DNA of 64,000 bases from Clostridium sp. AT4 (GTDB lineage Bacteria > Bacillota > Clostridia > Lachnospirales > Lachnospiraceae). The stretch is from assembly GCF_001517625.2 (NCBI RefSeq), contig NZ_LN999828.1, positions 1,008,303-1,072,302 on the forward strand, written 5' to 3'. Of this stretch, positions 20,249 to 29,411 are shown one piece after another; the first letter of the stretch is position 1, and each line of letters starts with the position of its first letter. A program made the translations under genes and the position numbers. The notes under the pieces were generated by a model. It did no database searches and was not told where the DNA came from. It saw only the letters and a list, made by a program, of their open reading frames with translations.

Positions 20249-20284
20249 TATGCATCATAAAATGCAAGTGAGGAGCGGATGATT

Positions 20285-20857
20285 ATGAAATTATCAAAGA
20301 TTGCCATGACCGGACTTTTTGCAGCCCTTTCCTATGTAGTATTTACCTTTTTGCAGATTAAGATCACCCTTCCCGGCGGAGATGCCACCTCCATTCATCT
20401 GGGAAATGCGGTCTGTGTGCTGGGTGCCCTGATCCTAGGCGGCTTTTACGGCGGTCTGGGCGGAGCCATCGGCATGACCATTGGGGATCTTTTCGATCCT
20501 GTCTATGTAATATATGCCCCTAAGACCTTTATCCTGAAGCTCTGTATCGGTCTGATCACCGGGTTTGTGGCTCACAGGCTGGGGCATATCGATGAAAGTA
20601 GCGACCAGGGCCATGTGCTGCGCTTTGCAGCAGCAGGAGCGGTCTGCGGTCTTGTCTTTAATATGATCTTTGATCCGCTGTTTGGATATTATTACAAGCT
20701 TCTGATCCTTGGAAAGCCGGCGGCAGAGCTCGCCCTTGTATGGAACGTGGCCTCCACCTCCATCAATGCAGTTCTTTCCGCCATTGCTTCCCTTGTGATC
20801 TACATGCCCCTTCGCCGGGCTTTGATCCGATCCGGGTTGGTTGACAAGCTGAAATAA
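20285..20857 (+). CDS. ECF transporter S component, probably for vitamin B6 (PdxU-like)
   Basis: 190 aa from ATG 20285, chosen over ATG 20279 because AGGAG at 20271-20275 then has normal 9-nt spacing. Six hydrophobic segments, an N-terminal FAALSYVVFTFLQIKI and a glycine-rich second segment (GGFYGGLGGAIGMTIGDL) are typical of the substrate-binding subunits of energy-coupling-factor vitamin importers. The B6 assignment rests on the adjoining pyridoxal kinase gene 13 nt downstream and is inference. The shared EcfA/EcfT module is not in the window. Confidence 0.8.
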   Translation: MKLSKIAMTGLFAALSYVVFTFLQIKITLPGGDATSIHLGNAVCVLGALILGGFYGGLGGAIGMTIGDLFDPVYVIYAPKTFILKLCIGLITGFVAHRLGHIDESSDQGHVLRFAAAGAVCGLVFNMIFDPLFGYYYKLLILGKPAAELALVWNVASTSINAVLSAIASLVIYMPLRRALIRSGLVDKLK

Positions 20858-20869
20858 GGAGTATCCGTT

Positions 20870-21715
20870 ATGCCAAATTACCATCAGAAGAAAATTGCAA
20901 TGATAAACGATCTTTCCGGGTACGGCCGCTGTTCTCTTACAGTGGCTCTTCCCATTTTATCGGCCATGGGCATCCAGTGCTGTCCGGTGCCGACCTCGAT
21001 CCTTTCCAATCACACAGGCTTTCCAGTGTATTATTTTGATGATTATACCGACCATATGGAGCCCTATATTGAGAAATGGAAGGAGCTGGGGCTTACCTTT
21101 GACGGCATTGCCACAGGATTTCTGGGCTCGGAGCGCCAGATTGAGATTGTGAAGGATATGATCGCAGCTTTTCGCACGTCTGGGACAAAGGTTCTGGTAG
21201 ATCCCATTATGGGAGATCACGGAATCGCCTATGCGACCTACACGCCGTCCATGTGCAGCCGGATGCGGGAGCTGGCTGCCATGGCCGACATATTGACTCC
21301 CAACCTTACAGAGGCCTGTATTCTCGCCGATGTTCCCTACGAGAGCGGGGAAATGAGTTATGAGGCGCTGGCCGGCCTTGTAAGACGTCTTCAGAAGCTG
21401 GGGCCTTCCGCTGTTGTGATCACAGGGATCCGAAAGGGACCTGACCTGGTAAATGCCATGGCAGAGGGAGAAGGTGAGGTTTCCTTTTTGAGCCGCAAAG
21501 CCGCAGGAGAGGAACGGCCCGGTACGGGAGATGTGTTTTCCTCCATTATCACCGGGGGATGCATCCGGGGCTGGAGCCTAAAGAGGTCTGTTAATCTGGC
21601 GGCTGATTTCGTAAGAGACTGCATTGTGCGTTCCGGAGAGCTTCAGATACCGGTTAAAAACGGAGTCTGTTTTGAACTGCTTTTAGGCAGCCTGTGCCAG
21701 ATGACGGACAAATAG
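20870..21715 (+). CDS. pdxK: Pyridoxal/pyridoxamine kinase
   Basis: 281 aa ribokinase-fold enzyme phosphorylating B6 vitamers to trap and activate them. The start KIAMINDLSGYGRCSLTVALP and the Thr-Gly-X-Gly-Asp-type catalytic motif PGTGDVFSS near the C-terminus fit the PdxK/PdxY group. The S-component gene lies immediately upstream, suggesting joint uptake and phosphorylation. Confidence 0.92.
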   Translation: MPNYHQKKIAMINDLSGYGRCSLTVALPILSAMGIQCCPVPTSILSNHTGFPVYYFDDYTDHMEPYIEKWKELGLTFDGIATGFLGSERQIEIVKDMIAAFRTSGTKVLVDPIMGDHGIAYATYTPSMCSRMRELAAMADILTPNLTEACILADVPYESGEMSYEALAGLVRRLQKLGPSAVVITGIRKGPDLVNAMAEGEGEVSFLSRKAAGEERPGTGDVFSSIITGGCIRGWSLKRSVNLAADFVRDCIVRSGELQIPVKNGVCFELLLGSLCQMTDK

Positions 21716-21769
21716 GCGCCGGAAGGGAGCTTTTTCAAAAAAAGGCTTTTATTTCACTGGAAAATGTTA

Positions 21770-21775
21770 TATACT
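21770..21775 (+). promoter_or_regulatory. Possible -10 box for serS
   Basis: TATACT lies about 47 nt before the serS start in an AT-rich gap. The -35 region (TTTTAT around 21747) is poor. No T-box stem-loops or UGGN anticodon-binding bulge were found. Confidence 0.4.
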
Positions 21776-21821
21776 CATAAACAAGTATGTAAATACAGTA
21801 AGGAGATCCAGGAGGAGTATC

Positions 21822-23111
21822 ATGTTAGATTTAAAGTTTGTCAGAGAAAACCCTGACATCGTAAAGCAGAATATTAAAAATAAATTTCAGGACGGAAAAC
21901 TTCCCCTGGTAGACGAGGTAATCGCGCTGGACGCTGAAAACCGCGCTACCCAGAAGGAAGCTGACGATCTCAGAGCCAGCAGAAACAAGCTGTCCAAGCA
22001 GATCGGCGCTCTCATGGGCCAGGGAAAGAAGGAAGAGGCAGAAGAGGTGAAAAAACAGGTCAGCGCCAATTCCGCCAGACTGGCTGAGTTAGAGGCAAAG
22101 GAGAGCGAGCTTGCCGAGAAGATCTTAAAGATCATGATGACCATCCCAAATATCATCGATCCAAGCGTACCCATCGGTAAGGATGACAGTGAAAATGTAG
22201 AGATCGAGAAGTTCGGTGAGCCAGTGGTTCCTGATTTTGAGATCCCCTACCACACAGATATCATGGAGCGTTTTAACGGCATTGATCTGGATGCTGCCAG
22301 AAGAGTAGCAGGAAACGGCTTCTACTATCTGATGGGCGATATTGCCAGACTTCACTCTGCAGTGATTTCCTATGCAAGAGACTTCATGATCGGACGCGGC
22401 TTTACCTACTGTGTACCTCCCTTTATGATCCGCAGCAATGTAGTAACAGGCGTTATGAGCTTTGCCGAGATGGATGCCATGATGTATAAGATCGAGGGCG
22501 AGGATCTCTATCTGATCGGTACCAGCGAGCATTCCATGATCGGAAAGTTTATTGACACCATTACGCCGGAGGCAGAGCTTCCCATGACGCTCACCAGCTA
22601 TTCCCCATGCTTCCGCAAGGAGAAGGGTGCTCACGGCATTGAAGAGAGAGGTGTATACCGCATCCACCAGTTTGAGAAACAGGAGATGATCGTTGTCTGC
22701 AGACCGGAGGAAAGCCCTGTATGGTATGACAAGCTGTGGCAGAATACCGTAGATCTGTTCCGTTCCCTGGATATCCCGGTAAGAACCTTAGAGTGCTGCT
22801 CCGGCGATCTGGCTGATCTTAAGGTGAAGTCCTGTGATGTAGAGGCATGGTCCCCACGGCAGAAGAAATATTTTGAGGTGGGAAGCTGTTCCAACTTAGG
22901 AGATGCTCAGGCCCGCCGCTTAAAGATCCGTGTAAATGGCGAAGACGGAACCAAGTATCTGGCACATACTTTAAACAACACCGTAGTAGCGCCTCCCCGT
23001 ATGCTGATCGCTTTCCTGGAGAACAATCTGCAGGCAGACGGCAGCGTAAAGATCCCTGAGGCATTAAGGCCTTATATGGGCGGAATGGAAGTTATGATTC
23101 CTCAGAAATAA
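21822..23111 (+). CDS. serS: Seryl-tRNA synthetase
   Basis: 429 aa class II synthetase. The N-terminal antiparallel coiled coil (about 30-105, rich in Glu/Lys/Ala) reaches for the long variable arm of tRNA-Ser. Motif 2 (FRKEKGAHGIEERGVYRIHQ) and motif 3 (NNTVVAPPRMLIAFLENN) form the active site. AGGAGG is strong and well placed. Confidence 0.97.
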   Translation: MLDLKFVRENPDIVKQNIKNKFQDGKLPLVDEVIALDAENRATQKEADDLRASRNKLSKQIGALMGQGKKEEAEEVKKQVSANSARLAELEAKESELAEKILKIMMTIPNIIDPSVPIGKDDSENVEIEKFGEPVVPDFEIPYHTDIMERFNGIDLDAARRVAGNGFYYLMGDIARLHSAVISYARDFMIGRGFTYCVPPFMIRSNVVTGVMSFAEMDAMMYKIEGEDLYLIGTSEHSMIGKFIDTITPEAELPMTLTSYSPCFRKEKGAHGIEERGVYRIHQFEKQEMIVVCRPEESPVWYDKLWQNTVDLFRSLDIPVRTLECCSGDLADLKVKSCDVEAWSPRQKKYFEVGSCSNLGDAQARRLKIRVNGEDGTKYLAHTLNNTVVAPPRMLIAFLENNLQADGSVKIPEALRPYMGGMEVMIPQK

Positions 23112-23125
23112 ACAGGAGTAAATAT

Positions 23126-23494
23126 ATGGTAAAATTCAATCATTTTAATTTTAATGTACTGAACCTGGAAAAGAGCCTGGAGTTTTATGAGAAAGCCCTG
23201 GGACTTAAGCCGGTAAGAGAAAAGGATGCTTCTGACGGCTCCTTTAAGCTGGTGTATTTAGGAGACGGTCTCAGCGACTTTACTCTGGAGCTGACCTGGC
23301 TTAAGGACCGCACAGAATCCTACAATCTGGGTGAGTGCGAATTCCATCTGGCTTTCCATGTGGATGATTATGACGCGATCCATAAAAAGCACCAGGAAAT
23401 GGGCTGCATCTGCTATGAAAATCCGGCTATGGGAATTTATTTCATTTCCGATCCGGATGGATACTGGATTGAGATTGTTCCGGAAAACAAATAA
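23126..23494 (+). CDS. VOC-family protein (lactoylglutathione-lyase-like)
   Basis: 122 aa with two beta-alpha-beta-beta-beta modules of the vicinal-oxygen-chelate fold. KFNHFNFNVLNLEKSLEFYE begins module one, and FHLAFHVDDYDAIHKKH and ISDPDGYWIEIVPE mark module two. His, Glu, His and Glu are at plausible metal positions, so glyoxalase I-like activity is possible; related proteins also include thiol transferases and isomerases. It lies 14 nt after serS and is ended by a strong terminator. Confidence 0.85.
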   Translation: MVKFNHFNFNVLNLEKSLEFYEKALGLKPVREKDASDGSFKLVYLGDGLSDFTLELTWLKDRTESYNLGECEFHLAFHVDDYDAIHKKHQEMGCICYENPAMGIYFISDPDGYWIEIVPENK

Positions 23495-23506
23495 AGAAGG
23501 AAAAAG

Positions 23507-23546
23507 GAAACCGGCCTCCGCTTTAAAGCGGGGAGCCGGTTTTTTA
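23507..23546. terminator. Terminator between the serS/VOC unit and pyrBI
   Basis: AAACCGGC/GCCGGTTT outer and CCGC/GCGG inner pairings form a long stem followed by TTTTTT on the plus strand; A-runs upstream give T-runs on the other strand, so it could serve both converging transcripts. Confidence 0.85.
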
Positions 23547-23575
23547 ACGGGCTGCGTCCAACTGGACGGAGCGTA

Positions 23576-24010
23576 TTACTGATTGTACTCGCTGTATTTC
23601 TCCTCACAGTACTGGCAGCGGTAGGTTTCTGTCTTTTCATCTGCCAGATAGAAGATGTGTGGAAGCTCCTGTTCGATGGAGGTAATGCAGCGCGGATTCT
23701 TGCAGTGGATCACGTTGGTGATCTTTTTGGGAAGCTTTAAGGCCTTCTTTTCAGCAATTCTGTCATCACGGATGATATTTACGGTGATGTTGTGATCGAT
23801 ATAGCCCAGAATATCCAGATCCAGCTTATCTAAACCGCCTTCGATCTTGATAATGTCCTTGCGGCCCATTTTGTTGCTTCGGGCATTTTTAATGATGGCA
23901 ACCTGGCAGTCTAATTTGTCAAGGCCCAGGTGATAGTAAATATCCAGGCTCTTTCCTGCCTCAATGTGGTCAAGGACAATGCCTTCTTTTAATCCGCTGA
24001 TATTTAACAT
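23576..24010 (-). CDS. pyrI: Aspartate carbamoyltransferase regulatory subunit
   Basis: 144 aa. Binds allosteric nucleotides and, through a C-terminal zinc site, the catalytic trimers. The four zinc cysteines are in CKNPRC and CQYC near the C-terminus. The start overlaps the end of pyrB by 7 nt, giving the classical pyrBI order. PyrI implies a nucleotide-regulated holoenzyme, unlike the unregulated trimeric enzyme of Bacillus. Confidence 0.95.
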   Translation of the reverse strand: MLNISGLKEGIVLDHIEAGKSLDIYYHLGLDKLDCQVAIIKNARSNKMGRKDIIKIEGGLDKLDLDILGYIDHNITVNIIRDDRIAEKKALKLPKKITNVIHCKNPRCITSIEQELPHIFYLADEKTETYRCQYCEEKYSEYNQ

Positions 24011-24927
24011 GGCTTTTCTACCTCCAGTAATGTCATGATCAGTGCCATACGGACATATACGCCGTACTGGGCCTGTTTGAAGTAAGCAGCTCTTGGATCG
24101 TCATCTATCTCCACAGAGATTTCGTTTACTCTTGGAAGGGGATGAAGGATGTACATATCCGGCTTTGCCAGCTTCATCTTTTTGCGTGTCAGGATATAGC
24201 AGTCCTTTAAGCGGATGTAATCCTCTTCATTGAAGAAGCGCTCTTTCTGCACGCGGGTCATATAAAGGATATCCAGGCTTCCCAGAGCGTCGTCCAGATT
24301 TCCTACCTCTTCAAATGGGATGTTGTTGGCTTCCAGTACGTCCTCGCGGATGCTGTCTGGAATACGAAGCTCCGGCGGGGAGATCAGAACGAATTTTACA
24401 CCCGGATAGCGAACCATGGCGCTGATCAAAGAATGAACGGTACGGCCGAATTTAAGGTCGCCGCACAGGCCGATGGTTAAATTGTCCAGGCGTCCCTTTA
24501 AGGAGCGGATGGTCATAAGGTCTGTCAGGGTCTGGGTAGGATGCTGATGGCCGCCGTCACCTGCATTGATGACAGGAATTTCTGCCTTCTGGGCTGCTAC
24601 AAATGCGGAACCCTCCTTGGGATGACGCATGGCGCAGATATCAGCGTAGCAGGAAATCATGCGGATGGTGTCGGCAACGCTTTCTCCCTTTGCAGCGGAA
24701 CTGGAATTAGCGGAAGAAAAGCCGAGAACATTGCCGCCCAGGTTCATCATGGCTGCTTCAAAGCTTAAGCGTGTTCTGGTGCTGGGCTCATAAAACAGGG
24801 TAGCAAGCTTTTTGCCGTCGCAAACGTGCGCATATCTGGGAAGATTTTTCTCGATGTCTCTGGCTAATGCTAAAAGGTCATCGATTTCCTCCACAGAGAA
24901 GTCTAAGGGATTCAGTAAGTGTCTCAT
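24004..24927 (-). CDS. pyrB: Aspartate carbamoyltransferase catalytic subunit
   Basis: 307 aa, full length. Condenses carbamoyl phosphate with aspartate, the committed step of pyrimidine synthesis. The carbamoyl-phosphate loop [14 protein letters not shown], the HPTQTLTD segment and HPLPRVNEI are present. The leader upstream (minus strand, 24928-25070) contains short hairpins and a TTGACT that could be a -35, but no PyrR-binding loop or UMP-dependent attenuator was recognised. Confidence 0.96.
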   Translation of the reverse strand: MRHLLNPLDFSVEEIDDLLALARDIEKNLPRYAHVCDGKKLATLFYEPSTRTRLSFEAAMMNLGGNVLGFSSANSSSAAKGESVADTIRMISCYADICAMRHPKEGSAFVAAQKAEIPVINAGDGGHQHPTQTLTDLMTIRSLKGRLDNLTIGLCGDLKFGRTVHSLISAMVRYPGVKFVLISPPELRIPDSIREDVLEANNIPFEEVGNLDDALGSLDILYMTRVQKERFFNEEDYIRLKDCYILTRKKMKLAKPDMYILHPLPRVNEISVEIDDDPRAAYFKQAQYGVYVRMALIMTLLEVEKPC

Positions 24928-25143
24928 GTGATTCTCCTTTGCCTTTTCTATTTTATTTTAAGTGATTTTGGGAAATAGTCCACACTGAACCAGTGCGATA
25001 GCCGGACAGCCAGATATGGCACTGATTTGTGCCTCGTCATATTCTTACATAGAATGACAAAGAAGTCAAGTAGAATTTGGGCGGCCGTAAAAAATATTTA
25101 AGGAACTTTAAAGGAAAAAGGGACAGCGGCTATTGACGTTTTA

Positions 25144-25152
25144 TGGTATACT
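25144..25152 (+). promoter_or_regulatory. Extended -10 promoter of the ABC exporter operon
   Basis: TGGTATACT is an extended -10 element about 56 nt before the TTG start at 25208. No matching -35 is evident at standard spacing, as is common with extended -10 promoters. Its position argues against a longer N-terminus for the ATPase. Confidence 0.55.
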
Positions 25153-25207
25153 GTCTAAAGACAGACAACACAACCATGCCTTTTACAGGCAGGCAAAGGA
25201 GAGTTCA

Positions 25208-25957
25208 TTGACAGAAACAGAGAAGAAAGCTCCGATTCCCGTAATCCGTGTAAGGAATCTGTATAAGATTTACCGGGTGGGAGAGACAAAGGTACGGGCA
25301 TTAAACGGCGTGGATTTTGAAATCTATAAGGGAGAGTTTGTAGCCATTGTAGGAACCTCCGGTTCCGGCAAATCCACCCTTTTGAATATGCTGGCCGGAC
25401 TGGAGAAGCCCACCAAAGGCGAGATCATCATAGGAAAGGTTCATATGGAACGGTTGACGGAAAAACAGCTTGTGGCATTCAGGAGGGAAAAGGTTGGATT
25501 TATTTTCCAGTCCTATAATCTTTTAAATACCATGAATGCCGTTGAAAATGTAGCTCTTCCCTTATCGTTCCGGGGAGTGGCCAAAAGAGTGCGGCTTAAA
25601 AAGGCCAGGGAATTTCTGGCGCTGATGGGGGTGGCAGATCAGGAAAAGCATATGCCAAACCAGATGTCCGGAGGCCAGCAGCAGAGAGTGGGCATCGCCA
25701 GGGCTCTGGTGGTAGACCCGCAGATCATTTTTGCGGATGAGCCTACGGGGAATCTGGATTCCAAGACCACCATGGAGGTACTGCGGTTAATGCAGCGCAT
25801 TGTAAGAGAACAGAAGCAGACACTTGTGATGGTTACCCATGACAACAACCTGGCTTCCTACGCAGACCGCAGGATCCGGATCGTGGACGGGAAGATCACG
25901 GGCATAGAGACCGGGGGCCGGTCAGCCTTAGATGAGACGGAGGAGAAAACAGTATGA
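25208..25957 (+). CDS. ABC transporter ATP-binding protein (MacB/LolD type)
   Basis: 249 aa from a TTG start preceded by AAAGGAG; a longer reading would begin inside the promoter. Walker A GTSGSGKST, signature MSGGQQQRVGIARAL, Walker B IIFADEPTGNLD and the H-loop MVTHD are all intact. Sequence style is that of ATPases pairing with FtsX/MacB-type permeases, which use mechanical force rather than classic transport. It overlaps the next gene by 4 nt; the cognate permease gene is third in the operon. Confidence 0.93.
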   Translation: MTETEKKAPIPVIRVRNLYKIYRVGETKVRALNGVDFEIYKGEFVAIVGTSGSGKSTLLNMLAGLEKPTKGEIIIGKVHMERLTEKQLVAFRREKVGFIFQSYNLLNTMNAVENVALPLSFRGVAKRVRLKKAREFLALMGVADQEKHMPNQMSGGQQQRVGIARALVVDPQIIFADEPTGNLDSKTTMEVLRLMQRIVREQKQTLVMVTHDNNLASYADRRIRIVDGKITGIETGGRSALDETEEKTV

Positions 25958-27789
25958 AAGCATGGAAAAAGGCAAAGGCCCTGCTTATGCTTGCAGCGGC
26001 TTTTATGGCAGCAGCGGGAGGCATCCCGTCTATGGCCAGTGATTTTAAGACAGGCTACAACACAAATGCCAGTGATAATGATCATATATTCACAACCAAG
26101 TCTCCCAAGGGGAATATCGGCAAGTCTATGAGCATTTCATTCCGGGTTCGGGCGACGGATGAGGATATGGATAATCTAAAGGTAAGCCTTCTTGAAACAA
26201 CGGAATTTCAGCAGATCGAGTCAAAAGGTGAAAGCGACTATACAGTTGATTACTATCCATTTGAAATTATGGAAACCACCTTTGTGGGGAAAAATGTAGG
26301 AAATATAAAGGCGGGCAATGTAAAAAGTGTTTCCCTTTCCGCCAGAGTCCGCAGAGACGCCGCCCAGGGCTATTACAGCATCCCCATTCAGTTAGAGTGG
26401 GATGGGGGCTATGATGTGGATTACATCAATATCTGGATTTCCACCAGTTCCACTACCTCTGAGGATGAGGAAGAGGATAAAAAAGAGGGAAATTATTTTG
26501 TGATCGGTGAAAATCAGTCCACACCCAGGGGAGTTTATCCCAATGTCATTGATTTTGGCGTCAATTTCCGCAATAAAAGAGAAACCACAGCCCAGAATGT
26601 AACCATTTCCATGGGGCTTTCGGAAGATGACGCCAAATTCCCCTTTGAGATCAATGACGGCAATTATGACCGAACCTTTGAGCGGGTCAGTCCGGGAGAA
26701 ACCGTGGCTGCCCAGTACAGCATGGCCATCCGTGAGGATTCCTATACAGGCTATTATCCGATCAAATTTACCATTACCTTCCGCTTAAGCTCTGAGGGCG
26801 ACCTTCACACAGAGGAGGGCGTATTTTACGTTCATGTGGTGTCCAAGGATAAGGAGGACGACCTGGGGGAATTTGACGCAAATGACAGAGTCCGGGCCAG
26901 AGTGATCGTAGAGGGATATCATACGGTGCCGGAGGAGGTCTATGCGGGCAATGAATTTGAGCTTGTATTAAATATGAAAAATGCCTCTACTACGGTTCCG
27001 GCCTCGAATATCCTGTTTAATCTGGAATCGGAAAAGGTTTCCGATAGCGCTGTTTTTACCACAGAGTCCGGTACGGCATCTATGGTTGTGGATTCTCTGG
27101 CTCCGGGCCAGACCACAGAGATCCGGGCTAAATTCACAGCCAAGGCAGGTGTGGATCAGCGCTCCTATGGCATTACGGTAAAAGAAAAGTATGACAGCCC
27201 TGAGTTTAAAAATGCAGAGGAAAGCATTATTGTGGATATTCCCGTAAAGCAGTATGCCCGTCTGAGCACCAGCAATATTGATGTAATGCCGGATACCATG
27301 TCGGTTGGCTCTGAATCCAACGTGATGTTTGGCATCAACAACACGGGAAAGGTGATCCTTTATAATGTAAACGTAACCTTTGAGGGAGATTCCATCAAGC
27401 CTGTGGATACATATGTAGGCAATATTAAGCCCGGAGAGACGGGAAATGTGGATACCATGCTTACGGGCATTGCTCCGACTATGGATGACGGCACCATCCG
27501 TCTTCAGATCCACTATGAGGATGAAAACGGACAGGCGGCGGAGCCGGTGGAAAAAGAACTGAATCTGATGGTGACGGAGGAAATGGAAACAGAGTTTGAT
27601 CCGTCCCTTACTATGGATCCTGAGCTTATGGAGCAGGAGAAGCCGTCCTTTTTTGAAGCATATAAAATGTGGATTCTGATGGGAGGCGCAGCGGCTGCAG
27701 GGGCTGTAGGTTTCGTCACCGTGCGTCATATCCGTAAAAAGCGCAGGGCGGCAAAGGAGAAAGAGGATATAGAAGATGAAATTTCCTGA
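25954..27789 (+). CDS. Membrane-anchored extracytoplasmic protein with CARDB/S-layer-like repeats
   Basis: 611 aa. An N-terminal signal peptide (LLMLAAAFMAAAGGIPSMAS) is followed by several beta-rich domains of about 100-130 residues resembling CARDB/COG1361 S-layer-type modules (e.g. ARVIVEGYHTVPEEVYAGNE, then ARLSTSNIDVMPDTMSVGSE), an acidic stretch, one C-terminal membrane helix (about 571-590) and a Lys/Arg-rich cytoplasmic tail. It sits between the ATPase and permease genes, overlapping both, where Gram-negative systems encode the adaptor MacA. A substrate-capture or adaptor role is inferred; there is no sequence resemblance to MacA. Confidence 0.8.
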   Translation: MKAWKKAKALLMLAAAFMAAAGGIPSMASDFKTGYNTNASDNDHIFTTKSPKGNIGKSMSISFRVRATDEDMDNLKVSLLETTEFQQIESKGESDYTVDYYPFEIMETTFVGKNVGNIKAGNVKSVSLSARVRRDAAQGYYSIPIQLEWDGGYDVDYINIWISTSSTTSEDEEEDKKEGNYFVIGENQSTPRGVYPNVIDFGVNFRNKRETTAQNVTISMGLSEDDAKFPFEINDGNYDRTFERVSPGETVAAQYSMAIREDSYTGYYPIKFTITFRLSSEGDLHTEEGVFYVHVVSKDKEDDLGEFDANDRVRARVIVEGYHTVPEEVYAGNEFELVLNMKNASTTVPASNILFNLESEKVSDSAVFTTESGTASMVVDSLAPGQTTEIRAKFTAKAGVDQRSYGITVKEKYDSPEFKNAEESIIVDIPVKQYARLSTSNIDVMPDTMSVGSESNVMFGINNTGKVILYNVNVTFEGDSIKPVDTYVGNIKPGETGNVDTMLTGIAPTMDDGTIRLQIHYEDENGQAAEPVEKELNLMVTEEMETEFDPSLTMDPELMEQEKPSFFEAYKMWILMGGAAAAGAVGFVTVRHIRKKRRAAKEKEDIEDEIS

Positions 27790-29161
27790 TCTTCTGATCA
27801 TGAGCATGAATAATTTAAGGCGCAGGAAGCTGCGGACGGTGCTGACGGTACTGGGAGTCATCATAGGAACAGCTGCGATCGTCGTTATGGTTTCCCTGGG
27901 AATCGGTTTAAATGAGATGACTATGGAACAGATTGCGTCCTGGGGGAGTCTGACTACCATTGAAGTGTACAGCCAGAGTTCCGGCGGAGGGATGCAGATG
28001 ATGGGAGCGGCGATGTCCTCTCAGAACAGCGAATCGGAACCGAACTATATCACAGATAAGGTAATAGACAATTTTAAGCGGATTCCTCATGTGACGGGGG
28101 TTTCTCCCGTTTTAAACATGAATGTGGTCATGCGCCAGGGGGCCTATATTTCTACCTATGTCCAGTTAAAGGGAGTAAGCCAGTCCTATCTGGAGCAGTT
28201 AGAGCTGGCAGAGGGACGGCTCCCGCAGCCGGGAGAACTGGGGCTGGTATTTGGAAATGGGGTAATCCGTGATTTTACGAATGCCAAGACCGGAAAGGGC
28301 TACTGGGATACGGGAGAGATGCCGGATGTGGATCCTATGGGAAAACCCATGTTTGTCATTTTTGACATGGATGCTTACTATCAAAGTCAGGGTTCCGGCA
28401 GCTCTTCAGACGGGACTCCTGTAAAGCCGCCTAAAAAGTACATGATCGAAACTACGGGAATGCTGGCAGGAGGGGAAAACGGCTACAGCAATTATTCCTG
28501 GTATGTATTTACGGATATTGACGGCCTGAAAGCCCAGTTAAAAAAAGTATTTAAAAAGGGAACACCCATCCCCGGACAGCCCACCAATAAAAAGGGAAAG
28601 CCTTTAAATGAACTGGTTTACAACAGCGCAGAGGTCTTTGTAGACGATATGGAAAATGTGACCCAGGTACAGGAACAGCTGGCAGCTATGGGCTATCAGG
28701 TAAACAGCCAGATGGACTTTCTGGAAAGCTCCAGACAGCAGTCCAACATGGTCCAGGCTGTTTTGGGCGGGATCGGCGCGGTATCCCTTTTTGTAGCCGC
28801 CATCGGTATTGCCAATACCATGATGATGTCGATTTATGAACGTACCAAGGAAATCGGTGTGATGAAGGTTTTGGGCTGCGATATGGGAAATATACGGAAT
28901 ATGTTTCTGATTGAATCAGGATTTATCGGTTTTATGGGCGGAACGATAGGAGTGGCTTTAAGCTATGGTGTTTCCGCGATTGTAAACCGTTTTGTAAATA
29001 TGTCCCAGTCCATGGGGCTTTCGGGAGATCTGTCCCGGATTCCACCATGGCTTTCCATGGCAGCCATTGGCTTTGCTGTTTTTGTAGGCATGGCCGCAGG
29101 CTTTATGCCGGCAGTCCGCGCTATGAAATTAAGCCCTCTGGCAGCTATTCGGAACGAATAG
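27776..29161 (+). CDS. MacB/FtsX-family ABC permease
   Basis: 461 aa. One N-terminal membrane helix (about 20-45, LTVLGVIIGTAAIVVMVSLG), a large extracytoplasmic domain (about 50-320), then three C-terminal helices with the FtsX-domain signature IANTMMMSIYERTKEIGVMK. This is the MacB topology. It overlaps the upstream gene by 14 nt. Export of a peptide, lipoprotein or antibiotic is possible; nothing here identifies the cargo. Confidence 0.92.
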   Translation: MKFPDLLIMSMNNLRRRKLRTVLTVLGVIIGTAAIVVMVSLGIGLNEMTMEQIASWGSLTTIEVYSQSSGGGMQMMGAAMSSQNSESEPNYITDKVIDNFKRIPHVTGVSPVLNMNVVMRQGAYISTYVQLKGVSQSYLEQLELAEGRLPQPGELGLVFGNGVIRDFTNAKTGKGYWDTGEMPDVDPMGKPMFVIFDMDAYYQSQGSGSSSDGTPVKPPKKYMIETTGMLAGGENGYSNYSWYVFTDIDGLKAQLKKVFKKGTPIPGQPTNKKGKPLNELVYNSAEVFVDDMENVTQVQEQLAAMGYQVNSQMDFLESSRQQSNMVQAVLGGIGAVSLFVAAIGIANTMMMSIYERTKEIGVMKVLGCDMGNIRNMFLIESGFIGFMGGTIGVALSYGVSAIVNRFVNMSQSMGLSGDLSRIPPWLSMAAIGFAVFVGMAAGFMPAVRAMKLSPLAAIRNE

Positions 29162-29213
29162 GGCACAGGGCGGTTCATAAGCAGAAATAATAAGTAATGC
29201 TTCTAAAAATAAT

Positions 29214-29242
29214 TTGCAATATAAGCAGAAATCATATATACT
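29214..29242 (+). promoter_or_regulatory. Promoter of the purO/AICAR transformylase operon
   Basis: TTGCAA (29214-29219), a 17-bp spacer and TATACT (29237-29242). Transcription should start near 29249, just before the ZTP aptamer. Confidence 0.75.
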
Positions 29243-29252
29243 GAAAGCGAAT

Positions 29253-29392
29253 GAGCGAGCGTGTGACTGGCGGATGGTGGGAATAACCACAGGGAGCACG
29301 CGAAACGGGACAGAATATGTTCGCAGTTACGAGCCGGCCGCCTGGGCACCTTTTTCAATGTGTACCAGGAGACCGGTTTTTTATTTTACTTT
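29253..29392 (+). ncRNA. ZTP (ZMP) riboswitch with terminator platform
   Basis: The pfl/ZTP pattern is present: P1 GCGTG/CACGC (29259-29263 with 29297-29301), the conserved GTGACTGGCGG side, an inner GTGG/CCAC stem with AGGGAGCA, a variable linker, then the 3' subdomain GCCGCCTGGGCA (to 29348). The P3 strand CCTGGGCAC can instead pair with GTGTACCAGG to make a terminator ending in TTTTTT (29377-29382). ZTP/ZMP, the substrate pool of the transformylase encoded downstream, should disrupt the terminator and turn the operon on. Confidence 0.9.
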
Positions 29393-29411
29393 TATATATG
29401 GAGGCCAAGAC

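Noticed and set aside
20178-20284. Riboswitch before the ECF S-component
   Set aside because: Only short palindromes; no aptamer pattern for thiamine, B6 or other vitamins recognised.
21716-21821. T-box riboswitch before serS
   Set aside because: The gap is too short and lacks the T-box sequence and terminator/antiterminator pair.
24928-25143. PyrR-binding attenuator before pyrB
   Set aside because: Short hairpins exist on the minus strand, but no conserved PyrR-binding loop or terminator with T-run was found.
26968-27960. A 330-codon minus-strand frame across the exporter genes
   Set aside because: Opposite two well-supported coding regions, low-complexity translation, no start signals.
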